From positions 1,426,001-1,490,000 of the forward strand of contig OZ219809.1 in NCBI GenBank assembly GCA_964291375.2: a stretch of DNA of 64,000 nt, given 5' to 3'. The notes beneath the pieces were generated by a model, which saw only the letters and a list, made by a program, of their open reading frames with translations, was not told the DNA's origin and searched no databases. The DNA comes from 3107 sp001483205 (lineage in GTDB: Bacteria > Pseudomonadota > Alphaproteobacteria > Rhodobacterales > Rhodobacteraceae). This document shows, piece after piece, positions 26,711 to 35,227 of this stretch; positions within the stretch are counted from its first letter, which is position 1, and each line of letters opens with the position of its first letter. Both the position numbers and the translations under genes were made by a program.

Positions 26711-27052
26711 GTGTCCGGTATCGGCAGAGGTTAGGCGCAGGGGCGGCGTCTGACAAGCGGGTATGGCGGGGCGGCTGAATTTTCAAAGACCTTTGCATGA
26801 TGTCCCGGTCCGGCAAAGGTATGGGTGATGAGTTTAACAAGACCGGGGCGGGCGCTGCCCGGTCTTGCAACCGGGCGGGATGTTTGGCCGCTGACGCGCT
26901 ATTATGCAGAGGTCTTTCACCAGACCATATTGGCGCGCGCCTGCCTGTCAAAGTGCCTGCCCCGAACACTCCCGCCGCGTGGCCACACACTTTTCCCCTT
27001 GAACGTCGCGCGCGGCCTGATAGGGCTGACCGGCCCCCCGTGGACGTGACAG
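26711..27052. repeat. intergenic repeat element between coaBC and cobU
   Basis: Inverted ends AAAGACCTTTGCATGATG (about 26779) and ATTATGCAGAGGTCTTTCA (about 26901) enclose GTATGGGTGATGAGTTTAAC, also found near 4043 and 32250, and a GGCGGGCGCTGCCCGG hairpin arm. The remaining ~130 bp before cobU shows no recognisable feature. No gene is supported. Confidence 0.75.
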
Positions 27053-27586
27053 ATGCTGCCCAAACTTACCCTTGTGATCGGCGGCGCGGCCTCCGGCAAA
27101 TCGGCCTTCGCCGAGCGGCTGGTAACCCAAACCGCCCGCCCGCGCCGCTATATCGCCACGGCGCAGGTTCTCGACGCCGAGATGCAGGCACGGGCGGACC
27201 GCCACCGGGCGCGCCGGGACACGGGCTGGACGACGGTCGAGGCCCCGCTTGATACAGCCGCGGCCCTGCACGATACCACCCGCGATGAAATCGTGCTGCT
27301 TGACTGCGCGACGCTCTGGCTCACCAACCAGATGCTGTCCGGCAATCACCCCGCCACCGAAACCGCGCGCCTGCTCCGGGCATTGAAAACCGCGCCTGCG
27401 CCGGTGGTCGTGGTCTCCAACGAGGTCGGCTCCGGCATTGTGCCCGAAAACGCGCTGTCACGCCGGTTCCGGGACGAACAGGGGCGGCTCAATCAGCGTC
27501 TCGCGGCACAGGCGGGGCTGGTGGTGACCGTCATCGCCGGGCTGCCTCTGGTGCTGAAGGGCGTGTTGCCCGAGGGGGCGGCATGA
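27053..27586 (+). CDS. cobU: adenosylcobinamide kinase / guanylyltransferase
   Basis: A 177-aa CobU/CobP enzyme that phosphorylates adenosylcobinamide and transfers GMP to it in late cobalamin assembly. The P-loop GGAASGKS is at residues 10-17, followed by YIATAQVLDAEMQ (guanylylation region), CATLWLTNQM and VSNEVGSGIVPENALSRRFRD. Its stop overlaps the start of the next gene (ATGA). No other cobalamin genes lie in the window. Confidence 0.96.
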   Translation: MLPKLTLVIGGAASGKSAFAERLVTQTARPRRYIATAQVLDAEMQARADRHRARRDTGWTTVEAPLDTAAALHDTTRDEIVLLDCATLWLTNQMLSGNHPATETARLLRALKTAPAPVVVVSNEVGSGIVPENALSRRFRDEQGRLNQRLAAQAGLVVTVIAGLPLVLKGVLPEGAA

Positions 27587-28158
27587 CCACATGGTGGTGG
27601 GTGCGCCACGGGCCGACCCATGAAAGAGCCTTCGCGGGTCGGCGGGATGTGCCGGCAGACCTCTCCGATACCGCCCGGATTGCCCGGCTAGGGGCCGCCC
27701 TGCCAAGGGACGCGCTGGTGGTTTCTTCCGATCTGCGCCGGGCGGTTCAGACCGCCGATGCGATTGCCGGGGGGCGGGTGCGCCTGCCCCACGCGCCCGC
27801 GCTGAAAGAGTTCGATTTCGGCGACTGGGAAGGGGTGGGCTTTGACGAGGTGGCGGCCCGTGACCCGGCACTCAGCCGCCGCTACTGGGAAAGCCCCGGT
27901 GATGTTGCCCCGCCCGGCGGCGAGAGCTGGAACGCCGCCGCCCGTCGGGTTGCGCCCTTCGTTGACCGGATGAACCAGCACCACCCCGGCGGGCATATCG
28001 TTGCCGTGGCGCATATGGGGGTGATTGCGACCCAGATCGGGCGGGCCGGGGGGCTGACGCCCAAAGAGGCGATCCGTTACCGGATTGAGCCTCTGTCGGT
28101 CACCCGGCTGGATTTTGACGGCGACTGGCGGGTCGTTTGTGTCAATCTCTGCCCCTGA
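27583..28158 (+). CDS. cobC: histidine phosphatase family protein (CobC-like)
   Basis: A 191-aa phosphoglycerate-mutase-like phosphatase. It has VRHGPTHE (catalytic RHG), SSDLRRAVQTADAI, KEFDFGDWEG (proton donor region) and AVAHMGVIATQIG (second His). Overlap with cobU supports a CobC-type role in removing the phosphate from adenosylcobalamin 5'-phosphate or alpha-ribazole phosphate. Substrate specificity cannot be told from the sequence. Confidence 0.85.
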   Translation: MTTWWWVRHGPTHERAFAGRRDVPADLSDTARIARLGAALPRDALVVSSDLRRAVQTADAIAGGRVRLPHAPALKEFDFGDWEGVGFDEVAARDPALSRRYWESPGDVAPPGGESWNAAARRVAPFVDRMNQHHPGGHIVAVAHMGVIATQIGRAGGLTPKEAIRYRIEPLSVTRLDFDGDWRVVCVNLCP

Positions 28159-28397
28159 AACACCGCCCGTTGTCACCGGTTCAGAAACAGCAAAAAGGTA
28201 TCTGCATGACAGCGCATCGACGACCAAACTATCCGCCCGGCTCAAACCAGTATGCACAGATTTTTGGGCATTTGGTCAAGTGAACCGCGTTGAGTTGAAC
28301 TCGGGCAAGCAATTCAACAGCATAATGCGCGGCTTGATGTGTATCGGCGGTAAACCTGTCTCTGCGAGCGCCTAAGAGCCACCTTGACAAGGCCCCG
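28159..28397. repeat. degenerate repeat element between cobC and dapB
   Basis: AAAAGGTATCTGCATGACAG (about 28192) and CCAGTATGCACAGATTTTTG (about 28248) are diverged inverted ends around GCGCATCGACGACCAAACTA and TCCGCCCGGCTC. It looks like an older copy of the family. The rest of the gap holds nothing recognised. Confidence 0.65.
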
Positions 28398-29216
28398 TCA
28401 CCCCCGAAGCCCCAGCACATCCGTCATATCATAAGCCCCCGGCTTTTGCCCCTGCCCCCAGAGCGCGGCCCGAAGCGCACCACGGGCAAATATCCCCCGG
28501 TCAGTCGCCACATGGCGCAGGACGATCCGCTCTCCGGGACCGGCAAACAGCACATCATGCTCACCCACAATGTCACCCCCGCGCGTGGCGGAAAACCCGA
28601 TCCCCCCCCGCGCCCGCGCGCCGGTGATGCCGTCACGCACCCCCTCACGCAGCGCGCTCAGCCGCCGCCCGCGCCCCCTGGCCGCTGCCTCGCCCAGCAT
28701 CAGCGCGGTGCCTGACGGCGCATCAACCTTGTGACGGTGGTGGGCCTCGATCACCTCGATGTCAAAATCCTCATCAAGCGCCGCCGCCACCCGCGCGGTC
28801 AGTTGCGCCAGCAGGTTGACGCCAAGGCTCATGTTTCCGGCCCGGATCACGACGGTATGGCGGGCGGCGCGGTCAATGGCGGCAATGTCGTCCCCGGACA
28901 GTCCTGTCGTGCCGATCACATGCACGGCGCGGGCCTGCGCGGCAAGCTCGGCAAAGGCGACGGTGGCGGCGGGTGTGGTGAAGTCAATCACCGCCTGCGC
29001 CCCGACCATCACCGCCACCGGATCGTCGCTGACCCTGACACCTATGGCCGGGCCGCCCGCCGCCTCGCCCGCATCCCGGCCAACCCAGTCATGGCCCGGA
29101 CGCACCACCGCACCGGCAAGCCGGGCCGCCGGGCTGTCCCGGAGCACCCCGATCAGCCTCCGCCCCATGCGCCCCGCCGCACCCGCAATCACAATCCCCG
29201 GAACCGGTTCTGACAT
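28398..29216 (-). CDS. dapB: 4-hydroxy-tetrahydrodipicolinate reductase
   Basis: A 272-aa NAD(P)H-dependent reductase of lysine/diaminopimelate synthesis. It has a nucleotide-binding IAGAAGRMGRRL near the N-terminus, VIDFTTPAAT, the IRAGNMSLGVNLL segment and the signature IEAHHRHKVDAPSGTAL with the catalytic His and Lys. Full length. Divergent from rbfA, with about 140 bp between them. Confidence 0.97.
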   Translation of the reverse strand: MSEPVPGIVIAGAAGRMGRRLIGVLRDSPAARLAGAVVRPGHDWVGRDAGEAAGGPAIGVRVSDDPVAVMVGAQAVIDFTTPAATVAFAELAAQARAVHVIGTTGLSGDDIAAIDRAARHTVVIRAGNMSLGVNLLAQLTARVAAALDEDFDIEVIEAHHRHKVDAPSGTALMLGEAAARGRGRRLSALREGVRDGITGARARGGIGFSATRGGDIVGEHDVLFAGPGERIVLRHVATDRGIFARGALRAALWGQGQKPGAYDMTDVLGLRG

Positions 29217-29359
29217 CCCCTGACGCTTTCCTCAAACCCATTCGCCCCGGCATTCGATAGCCGTTTGCGGCAGGATTGCAAGGCCCCGCTTGCCTGCGCA
29301 CCTGTCTGCGCCCCTGTCTGCCCGCTTGCCTCTGGCGGCGACCGGGCCTAGATGGGGGC

Positions 29360-29770
29360 ATGACAAGGCACCCTCATATCGGCGCGGACGGGCCGTCTCA
29401 GCGACAGTTGCGCGTGGGCGAGCTGATCCGCCGCACCCTTTCCGGGATTCTGGCCCGGGGCGGGGTTCACGACCCTGACCTCAACCGGCTGTCGATCACC
29501 GTGGGCGAGGTGCGGGTCAGCCCCGATCTCAGGGTCGCCACCGCCTTTGTCCTGCCCCTTGGCGGCAGGGACCGGGAAGAAGCGATTGCGCTTCTGGCGA
29601 GAAACAGCGGGGAACTGCGCAGGCTGGTGTCGAAAACCACCGGCCTGAAATACGCGCCGCGCCTGCGTTTCGTGATCGACGAGACCTTTGACCGCATGGA
29701 CGAGACCCGGCAGCTCTTGCAGCGGGAAACCGTCCGCCGCGACCTTGACGGGGGCGAGGACGGCGGATGA
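29360..29770 (+). CDS. rbfA: ribosome-binding factor A
   Basis: A 136-aa KH-fold protein needed for 16S rRNA 5'-end processing and 30S maturation. It has SQRQLRVGELIRRTL, ITVGEVRVSPDLRVATAFV, LRRLVSKTTGLKYAPRLRF and FDRMDETRQLL. ATG 29360 is preceded by GGGGG and fits the family start; an upstream frame from 29276 is not conserved. truB, its usual partner, follows about 1.4 kb downstream after an inserted gene and repeat blocks. Confidence 0.95.
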   Translation: MTRHPHIGADGPSQRQLRVGELIRRTLSGILARGGVHDPDLNRLSITVGEVRVSPDLRVATAFVLPLGGRDREEAIALLARNSGELRRLVSKTTGLKYAPRLRFVIDETFDRMDETRQLLQRETVRRDLDGGEDGG

Positions 29771-30056
29771 TGATCCCTCTGTATAAAGGCCTCTGCATAA
29801 TAGCTCAGCCGGGCAGCCGCCTGCCTGGGCGGGCGCTTTTTCCGATAGTCCATATTGGCGATGGTCTTGCCGTAAAATCCATATTTTGCAACAAGTTGAA
29901 ACGTTCAAAGCGCCTGCCGGGGGGCAGGCAGGCGCTGCCCGGTCTGGCGACCGGGCGAAGCATTTGGGAAGCGATGCACCCTTATGCAGAGGTCTCGCAT
30001 AATGGTGCGTCAGTGGCCAAACCGTCCGCCCGTCTCGGTCAATATGCAGAGGCCCT
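29771..30056. repeat. composite repeat element (inverted copy) plus short element
   Basis: An inverted copy of the ~210-bp composite element spans about 29785-29995 (left end AGGCCTCTGCATAATAG, right end CTTATGCAGAGGTCT, interior CTGCCTGGGCGGGCGCTTTT). A second, minimal element (TCGCATAATGGTGCGTCAGT to AATATGCAGAGG) follows directly and ends 4 nt before the glycosidase ATG. Confidence 0.8.
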
Positions 30057-30791
30057 ATGATGATCCGGGCGCTGGCCCTTTTATGGGCAATGCTGGCCGC
30101 AGGCCCGGCCTTTGCCACCTGCGGGCAAATCACCCACAAGGGGGCCGACTATACGGTTTGCAGCACCGTTGCGGGCAGTGACCTGCGCCTGTGGCACCGG
30201 GATGCGGGCGGCGCGCTGTTGGGGTCATTTACAGGGGTAGAGCGTGCCCTCGCCCCGGATGAGCGGCTGATTTTCGCGATGAACGCGGGCATGTATCACC
30301 CGGACCGCCGCCCGGTGGGGCTGTATGTCGAAAACTACCGGCAGACCGCGCCGCTGACCGATGGCGGCGGTTACGGCAATTTCGGCCTGATCCCCAACGG
30401 CGTCTTCTGCATCACCCCGACCCGGCTGCGGGTGATTGAGACAACCGCCTTTCGCACCGCCCCGCCTGACTGTCGCTATGCCACGCAATCCGGCCCGATG
30501 GTGGTGATCGGCGGCGCGCTGCATCCGCGATTGTTGCCCGAGTCCCGCTCGCGTCATATCCGCAATGGTGTCGGGACGGATGCGGGGGGCGAACGCGCGG
30601 TCTTTGCCATCTCGGAGCAGCCGGTGAATTTCCACGACTTTGCGACGCTGTTTCGGGACCGGCTGGGGTTGACGGATGCGCTCTATTTCGACGGCAAGGT
30701 GTCAAGGCTGTTTGCGCCGGAAGAGGGCCGCCATGACACCGGGTTTCCCCTCGGGCCGATGATCGGGCTGGTGGGGGGCGGTGGCGATTGA
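30057..30791 (+). CDS. phosphodiester glycosidase family protein (NAGPA-like)
   Basis: A 244-aa exported protein; signal peptide about 1-20 (MMIRALALLWAMLAAGPAFA). It has the family's FAMNAGMYHPDRRPVGLYVE, GNFGLIPNGVF, ATQSGPMVVI and the closing DALYFDGKVSRLF (catalytic Asp region). Related enzymes uncover N-acetylglucosamine phosphodiesters, but the bacterial substrate is unknown. Its AGAGG ribosome site (30048-30052) comes from a repeat-element end. It separates rbfA from truB. Confidence 0.88.
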   Translation: MMIRALALLWAMLAAGPAFATCGQITHKGADYTVCSTVAGSDLRLWHRDAGGALLGSFTGVERALAPDERLIFAMNAGMYHPDRRPVGLYVENYRQTAPLTDGGGYGNFGLIPNGVFCITPTRLRVIETTAFRTAPPDCRYATQSGPMVVIGGALHPRLLPESRSRHIRNGVGTDAGGERAVFAISEQPVNFHDFATLFRDRLGLTDALYFDGKVSRLFAPEEGRHDTGFPLGPMIGLVGGGGD

Positions 30792-31139
30792 CGCCCGGTG
30801 CGGGGCGCGCTACCCACCGGCCCCGGACCGGAGCACGAGGAATCGCGGGATATGGCAGAGATTGGTCGCACCTTGTCGCGAGTGATCTGTGAGCACCGGG
30901 AAAGAGACAAGGGCCGCGTCCGGCCCGCACGGGGTGCGCGAACGCGCCGCCCCGGTGGGGGGGTGAGGCCCGTCTCGGAAACGGTCCGGTGGACCGTTTC
31001 AGGGCCGAACGGGCGGAGCCCAATGACGGCGCGGCCCGGTCTTGCGACCGGGCAGAATCAGGAACGGGACTTGGACTCAAAATCCGGGCGTCAGGCTATA
31101 CCAACCGGGGCCTGACCGGAGCACAAGGGATCGCGGGAT
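30792..31139. repeat. repeat block between two copies of the truB leader
   Basis: 30826-30856 and 31114-31144 are direct repeats (29 of 31 bases) that include the truB start codon. Between them lie the modules ACGGTCCGGTGGACCGT with CAGGGCCGAACGGGCGGAGC, GGTCTTGCGACCGGGC, and GGACTCAAAATCCGGGCGTC. An 87-codon frame starts at the duplicated ATG (30852) but runs only through repeats, so I do not call it a gene. Confidence 0.75.
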
Positions 31140-32081
31140 ATGGCGCGCAAACGCAAAGGGCGGGATATTTCCGGCTGGCTGGTGGTGGACAAGCCCGCAG
31201 GCCTGAGTTCTGCCGCCGTCGTCAACACGGTGCGCCGGGCGCTTGATGCCCGAAAGGCGGGCCATGCCGGAACACTTGATCCGCAGGCGACGGGGGTGCT
31301 GGCCATCGCTCTGGGCGAGGCGACCAAGACAGTGCCGTTCGTCACCGACGCGCCCAAGGGCTATGTGTTCACCATGCGGCTGGGGCAGGCGACCGATACC
31401 GACGATGCCGAGGGCAGGCTGATCGCCCGAAGCGACCTGCGCCCGGATGACGCAGAAATAAAGGCCGCCCTGCCTGCCTTTGTCGGCGAGATCATGCAGG
31501 TGCCGCCGAAATTCTCTGCGGTGAAGGTTGGCGGCGAACGGGCCTACAGGCTGGCCCGTGCGGGCGAAGAGGCCGAGATTGCCGCCCGCCCGCTCTGGGT
31601 GGGGGAGCTGACCATGATTGACCGGCCTGACCCCGACCATGTGACGCTGGAGATGGTCTGTGGCAAGGGCGGTTATGTGCGCGCCATCGCCCGTGATCTG
31701 GGGGCGGCCCTGGGATGTTACGGCCATGTGACGAGCCTGCGCCGCACATGGTCCGGCCCGTTCGGGACGGGGGATGGTGGCGTCGTCGGGCCGGAGGCGC
31801 TGGCGGGCGGTGATGCGGCGGCGTTGACGGCGGTGCTGGAGGCTGGCCTGCGCCCGCTGGAGGACGGGCTTGCCGATCTGCCCGAGGCCCCGACGACACC
31901 GGAAGGGGCGGCGCGCCTGCGCAACGGCAATCCCGGCATCGTGTTGCCGGGACCGGAGGTGCAGTATGGCGATGAATGCTGGGCGTCGATGAAGGGGCAC
32001 GCGGTCGCCGTGGGGGTTTATCGGGCGGGTGAACTGCACCCTGCCCGGGTCTTCGCGCACCGTCCGTCCGGGGCGGGGTAG
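31140..32081 (+). CDS. truB: tRNA pseudouridine-55 synthase
   Basis: A 313-aa enzyme forming pseudouridine 55 in the T-loop of tRNAs. It has VDKPAGLSSAAVVN, HAGTLDPQATGVLAIALGEATK (catalytic Asp), the KVGGERAYRLAR region and CGKGGYVRAIARDLG. The start at ATG 31140 is supported by homology. The leader and start codon are duplicated 288 bp upstream. rpsO, the usual next gene, is absent. Confidence 0.96.
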   Translation: MARKRKGRDISGWLVVDKPAGLSSAAVVNTVRRALDARKAGHAGTLDPQATGVLAIALGEATKTVPFVTDAPKGYVFTMRLGQATDTDDAEGRLIARSDLRPDDAEIKAALPAFVGEIMQVPPKFSAVKVGGERAYRLARAGEEAEIAARPLWVGELTMIDRPDPDHVTLEMVCGKGGYVRAIARDLGAALGCYGHVTSLRRTWSGPFGTGDGGVVGPEALAGGDAAALTAVLEAGLRPLEDGLADLPEAPTTPEGAARLRNGNPGIVLPGPEVQYGDECWASMKGHAVAVGVYRAGELHPARVFAHRPSGAG

Positions 32082-32498
32082 CGCGAAACGACTGAATTTT
32101 GAGTCCAGCTTCCGGCTCTGACCCCGCCCGGTCGCAAGACCGGGCCGCGCCGTCTACCCCTCAATGGGGTGGGCGGCGCGCGCCCCCCGGACGCAGCCGG
32201 ACGCGGCCTTCCGAAGACCTCTGCATGAGGTTCGGGTTCGGCGGAGATACAGGTGATGAGTTTCACAAGAACTGTGAGGGCAGCGCCCGGCCCGGCGGAA
32301 GCGAAGCGCCCGCCATTGGGCGGGGCGGGCGCTGCTTGGGCAGTTCCGCCGGGCGGGTTGTTTGGTTGCCGATGCGCCAATATGCAGAGGTCTTTGTCAG
32401 ACCATTATGCACATCACTCGGGACAGGGCACAACCCGCCTCTGCCACCGCCCCGACAATTCCGGGGCCTGTGATCCATATCACGATGTCAGGCCATAC
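32082..32498. repeat. mosaic intergenic repeat block
   Basis: Contains GAATTTTGAGTCC (32092), the GGTCGCAAGACCGGGCC and CCTCAATGGGGTGGGCGG modules, an inverted-end pair AAGACCTCTGCATGAGG (about 32213) and AATATGCAGAGGTCTTTG (about 32380), and the GGCAGCGCCCG / GGCGGGCGCTGC hairpin between them. No gene is supported. About 75 unremarkable bases then lead to the tRNA. Confidence 0.8.
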
Positions 32499-32575
32499 TG
32501 GTCGGAGTGAGAGGATTCGAACCTCCGGCCCCTGCCTCCCGAAGACAGTGCTCTACCAGGCTGAGCTACACTCCG
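32499..32575 (-). tRNA. tRNA-Pro (anticodon CGG)
   Basis: A cloverleaf on the minus strand: acceptor CGGAGTG/CACTCCG, D arm GCTCAGCCTGGTAGAGC, anticodon stem CTGTC/GGCAG with loop TTCGGGA (anticodon CGG), and T arm GGAGG-TTCGAAT-CCTCT. The 3' CCA appears encoded (TGG at 32499-32501). C1-G72 is typical of tRNA-Pro. Confidence 0.96.
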
Positions 32576-32684
32576 TCCGATAAGGGTGCGGGTTACAGTG
32601 TCCCGGCGGCTTTGACAAGCCCGTTCCTTTGCCGGACCGACACCGAACCCGAGGCCCCTCGCCTGCCAGCCCGCAGGCCCCGCA

Positions 32685-33791
32685 TCACAGACCGGCCTCC
32701 AGCGCCGCGATCACCGCATCCCCCATCCCGGCGGTGCTGACAGGCGTCGCATCCGGGGCGCTCAGCAGGTCCGCCGTGCGAATCCCCTGCGCCAGAACCG
32801 CCCCCACCGCGGCCTCCAGCCGGTCCGCCTCTGCCCCCTGACCGAAGGAATAGCGCAGCGCCATCGCAAAGCTGAGGATGCACGCGCTCGGGTTGGCCCT
32901 GCCCTGACCGGCAATATCGGGGGCAGAGCCGTGAACCGGCTCATAAAGCGCTTTCGGGCGGCCATTTTCCATCGGCGCGCCAAGGCTGGCAGACGGCAGC
33001 ATCCCCAGGCTGCCGGTCAGCATGGCGGCGCAATCGGATAACAGGTCGCCGAAAAGATTGTCGGTCAGGATCACGTCAAACTGCCGGGGGGCGCGCACAA
33101 GCTGCATCGCGCCATTATCCGCATACATGTGGCTCAGCGCCACATCCGCATATTCGGCGGCGTGAATTTCCGAAACCACCTCGCGCCACAGCACCCCGGA
33201 TTCCATCACATTGGCCTTTTCCATCGAACAGACCTTGCCCTTGCGCTGCCGCGCCAGACCAAAAGCCGCCCGCGCCACACGTGCGATCTCGCTTTCGGTA
33301 TAGCGTTGGGTGTTGATGCCGACCCGCTCATTACCTTCCCTGAAAATGCCGCGCGGCTCTCCGAAATAAGAGCCGGAAGTCAGCTCGCGCACGATCATTA
33401 TGTCGAGGCCGGAGATGACATCCCGTTTGAGCGAGGAAAAATCGGCCAGCGCGTCGAAACATTGCGCGGGGCGCAGATTGGCGAAAAGGTCCATGTCCTT
33501 GCGGATGCGCAACAGGCCGCGCTCGGGCTTCAGGCTGAAATCGAGCGTGTCGTATTGCGGGCCGCCGACCGCGCCCAGCAGAACCGCATCCGCCGACTGC
33601 GCCTTTGCCATCACCGCATCCGTCAGGGGCGTTCCGTGGGCGTCATAGGATGCGCCCCCGATCAGGTCTTCACCGACATCGAATCTGAGGGCGCGGCGGT
33701 CGCCGAACCAGCCGATGACCTTGCGCACCTCGGCCATGACTTCGGGGCCGATGCCGTCACCGGCGAGGATGAGAAGCGACGGGTTTGTCAT
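32685..33791 (-). CDS. leuB: 3-isopropylmalate dehydrogenase
   Basis: A 368-aa decarboxylating dehydrogenase of leucine synthesis. It has LAGDGIGPEVMAEV, LGAVGGPQYDT, the substrate arginines in LRIRKDMDLFANLRPA and IMIRELTSGSYFGEPRG-like sequence, the metal site TDNLFGDLLSD, and EPVHGSAPDIAGQGRANP. Full length. leuD lies about 2.5 kb away on the same strand, separated by two unrelated genes. Confidence 0.97.
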   Translation of the reverse strand: MTNPSLLILAGDGIGPEVMAEVRKVIGWFGDRRALRFDVGEDLIGGASYDAHGTPLTDAVMAKAQSADAVLLGAVGGPQYDTLDFSLKPERGLLRIRKDMDLFANLRPAQCFDALADFSSLKRDVISGLDIMIVRELTSGSYFGEPRGIFREGNERVGINTQRYTESEIARVARAAFGLARQRKGKVCSMEKANVMESGVLWREVVSEIHAAEYADVALSHMYADNGAMQLVRAPRQFDVILTDNLFGDLLSDCAAMLTGSLGMLPSASLGAPMENGRPKALYEPVHGSAPDIAGQGRANPSACILSFAMALRYSFGQGAEADRLEAAVGAVLAQGIRTADLLSAPDATPVSTAGMGDAVIAALEAGL

Positions 33792-34121
33792 GGGCGGGGT
33801 TTCCTTGTCCGACAGGTCGGTGACCGCCTAGCCGGTTCCGCCGCAGGGGTCAAGAAATGTGCGGGGGAGCGTGGGGAAAGACCTCTGCATAATGGCGCAT
33901 CAGCGGCCAAACTGTCCGCCCGGCGCTTGCGCCGGGCAGCGCCTGCCTGCCCCCCGGCAGGCGCTTTGAACGCCTCAACCCTTTGCGGTGTATGGGCTTT
34001 ATGGCATGGGCATCGCCAATGTGAAATGTCTAGAAAAGCGCCCGCCCAGGCAGGCGGCTGCCCGGCTGAGCTATTATGCAGAGGTCTTTGGACTCAAAAT
34101 CCGGGCGTCAGGCTATAGCCC
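33792..34121. repeat. intact 213-bp composite repeat with 17-bp perfect terminal inverted repeats
   Basis: AAAGACCTCTGCATAAT at 33877-33893 is exactly complementary to ATTATGCAGAGGTCTTT at 34073-34089. The interior carries CGCTTGCGCCGGGCAGCGCC, the hairpin CTGCCTGCCCCCCGGCAGG and GCGCCCGCCCAGGCAGGCGG. It is followed at once by GGACTCAAAATCCGGGCGTC. No open reading frame of significance lies inside, so it would be non-autonomous. Confidence 0.85.
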
Positions 34122-35201
34122 TCACTCAGGCAGCACCAGATCAACCCAGACCAGCCGGTGCCGGGATGCGGCGATGACAGTTTCCCCAAACGCTCCCCCG
34201 TCGGGCCAGAGAACGCCCGAGGCCAGCACCTCCAGCCCCCGGCCCGGCAGGATGTAGCTCACCCGCAGATTGCCCGGCGCGCCGGTCCCGTCCGGCCAGT
34301 CGGCAGTATCGAGCGCCGGATCACCCCGGTGCCCGGCATTGACACCGCCCTGCGCCTCTGCCGCCACCGCGCCGCCCGCGCTCCGCGGGGCCGGATCCTG
34401 CAATCGCGGATGGTCGAGCAGGTGCCGGATCGCCCCGTGCCGCCCCTCCCCATCAAGCGGGTCGATATTGGCGACGCCGATCACCACGACCGGCCCCTCC
34501 GGCGGCGGGTGCGGCAATCCGCCCTCCAGATACCGCGCCCAGAAAAGTGCCTCTGCCGCGCCGCGCCTGCCATTGCGGTCTTCCGGGCCGTCAAAGACCG
34601 GGGGCGACCCGTGCCAGGTCAGAAGATGCAGCCGTCCCCCGCCGGGCAGCACAACCGGCACATCCCAATGGGCAACCGAAGACAGGCGCAGCACCCCGGC
34701 GACCTCTGGCGCAACAGGCAGGGCCTGCCCGCCCGCCCCGGCCAGATCGCGCCACAATATATCCGAGAAATCCCGCACATCTTTGCCCATGACCGGCAGG
34801 CGCGACAGAATCGCCATGCCCGCCTGCCCGGCGAAATTGCCAAACCCCTGCGCGTCCCCCGGCCCGCCCCGCCGTCCGTCGCCGTCAATATCAAGGCCCG
34901 TCGCCATGCCGGTATTCGGCAACAGCGCGAAACGGTGGGGATAGACAGCGCCCCGCCGCCCCAGCCGGTCAGCAAAGGCATCAAGCGCGACCAGATCGTG
35001 ATCATAGTCGAATTTCTGCAACAGCAGAATGTCGGGATCGGCGGCGGCGATGACATTGATGACCGCCCCGATCCGGCTGTCCTGCCCGCGCAGAATATCG
35101 CGCAGCAACAGGCCGGGGCCGTCGCGGGTCAGCCCGACATGGTATGTGGCAACCCGAACAGAGCCAGCCGGGGACGCCGGGGCCGGGGTCAGCAGCAACA
35201 C
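34122..35201 (-). CDS. endonuclease/exonuclease/phosphatase family protein
   Basis: About 359 aa. It begins with a hydrophobic segment (LLLTPAPASPAG) and then the EEP fold: VRVATYHVGL, ADPDILLLQKFDYDHD (metal-binding acid), GQAGMAILSRLPV, LLTWHGSPPVFDGPEDRN, VVVIGVANIDPLDG (the usual NxxD). Probably exported; the substrate is unknown. The frame is open to ATG 35357, but that overlaps the upstream gene by 130 bp. GTG 35201 is the first start past that gene, so the start is uncertain. Confidence 0.75.
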   Translation of the reverse strand: MLLLTPAPASPAGSVRVATYHVGLTRDGPGLLLRDILRGQDSRIGAVINVIAAADPDILLLQKFDYDHDLVALDAFADRLGRRGAVYPHRFALLPNTGMATGLDIDGDGRRGGPGDAQGFGNFAGQAGMAILSRLPVMGKDVRDFSDILWRDLAGAGGQALPVAPEVAGVLRLSSVAHWDVPVVLPGGGRLHLLTWHGSPPVFDGPEDRNGRRGAAEALFWARYLEGGLPHPPPEGPVVVIGVANIDPLDGEGRHGAIRHLLDHPRLQDPAPRSAGGAVAAEAQGGVNAGHRGDPALDTADWPDGTGAPGNLRVSYILPGRGLEVLASGVLWPDGGAFGETVIAASRHRLVWVDLVLPE

Positions 35202-35227
35202 TGCCGCGGTGATCAGACAGGTGGTGA

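Noticed and set aside
27053..28158. Complete cobalamin biosynthesis cluster
   Set aside because: Only a CobU-like and a CobC-like gene are present. The following sequence is a decayed repeat and dapB.
30852..31115. Protein-coding gene starting at the duplicated truB leader
   Set aside because: After about 15 codons the frame runs only through repeat modules shared with other gaps. No conserved domain can be seen.
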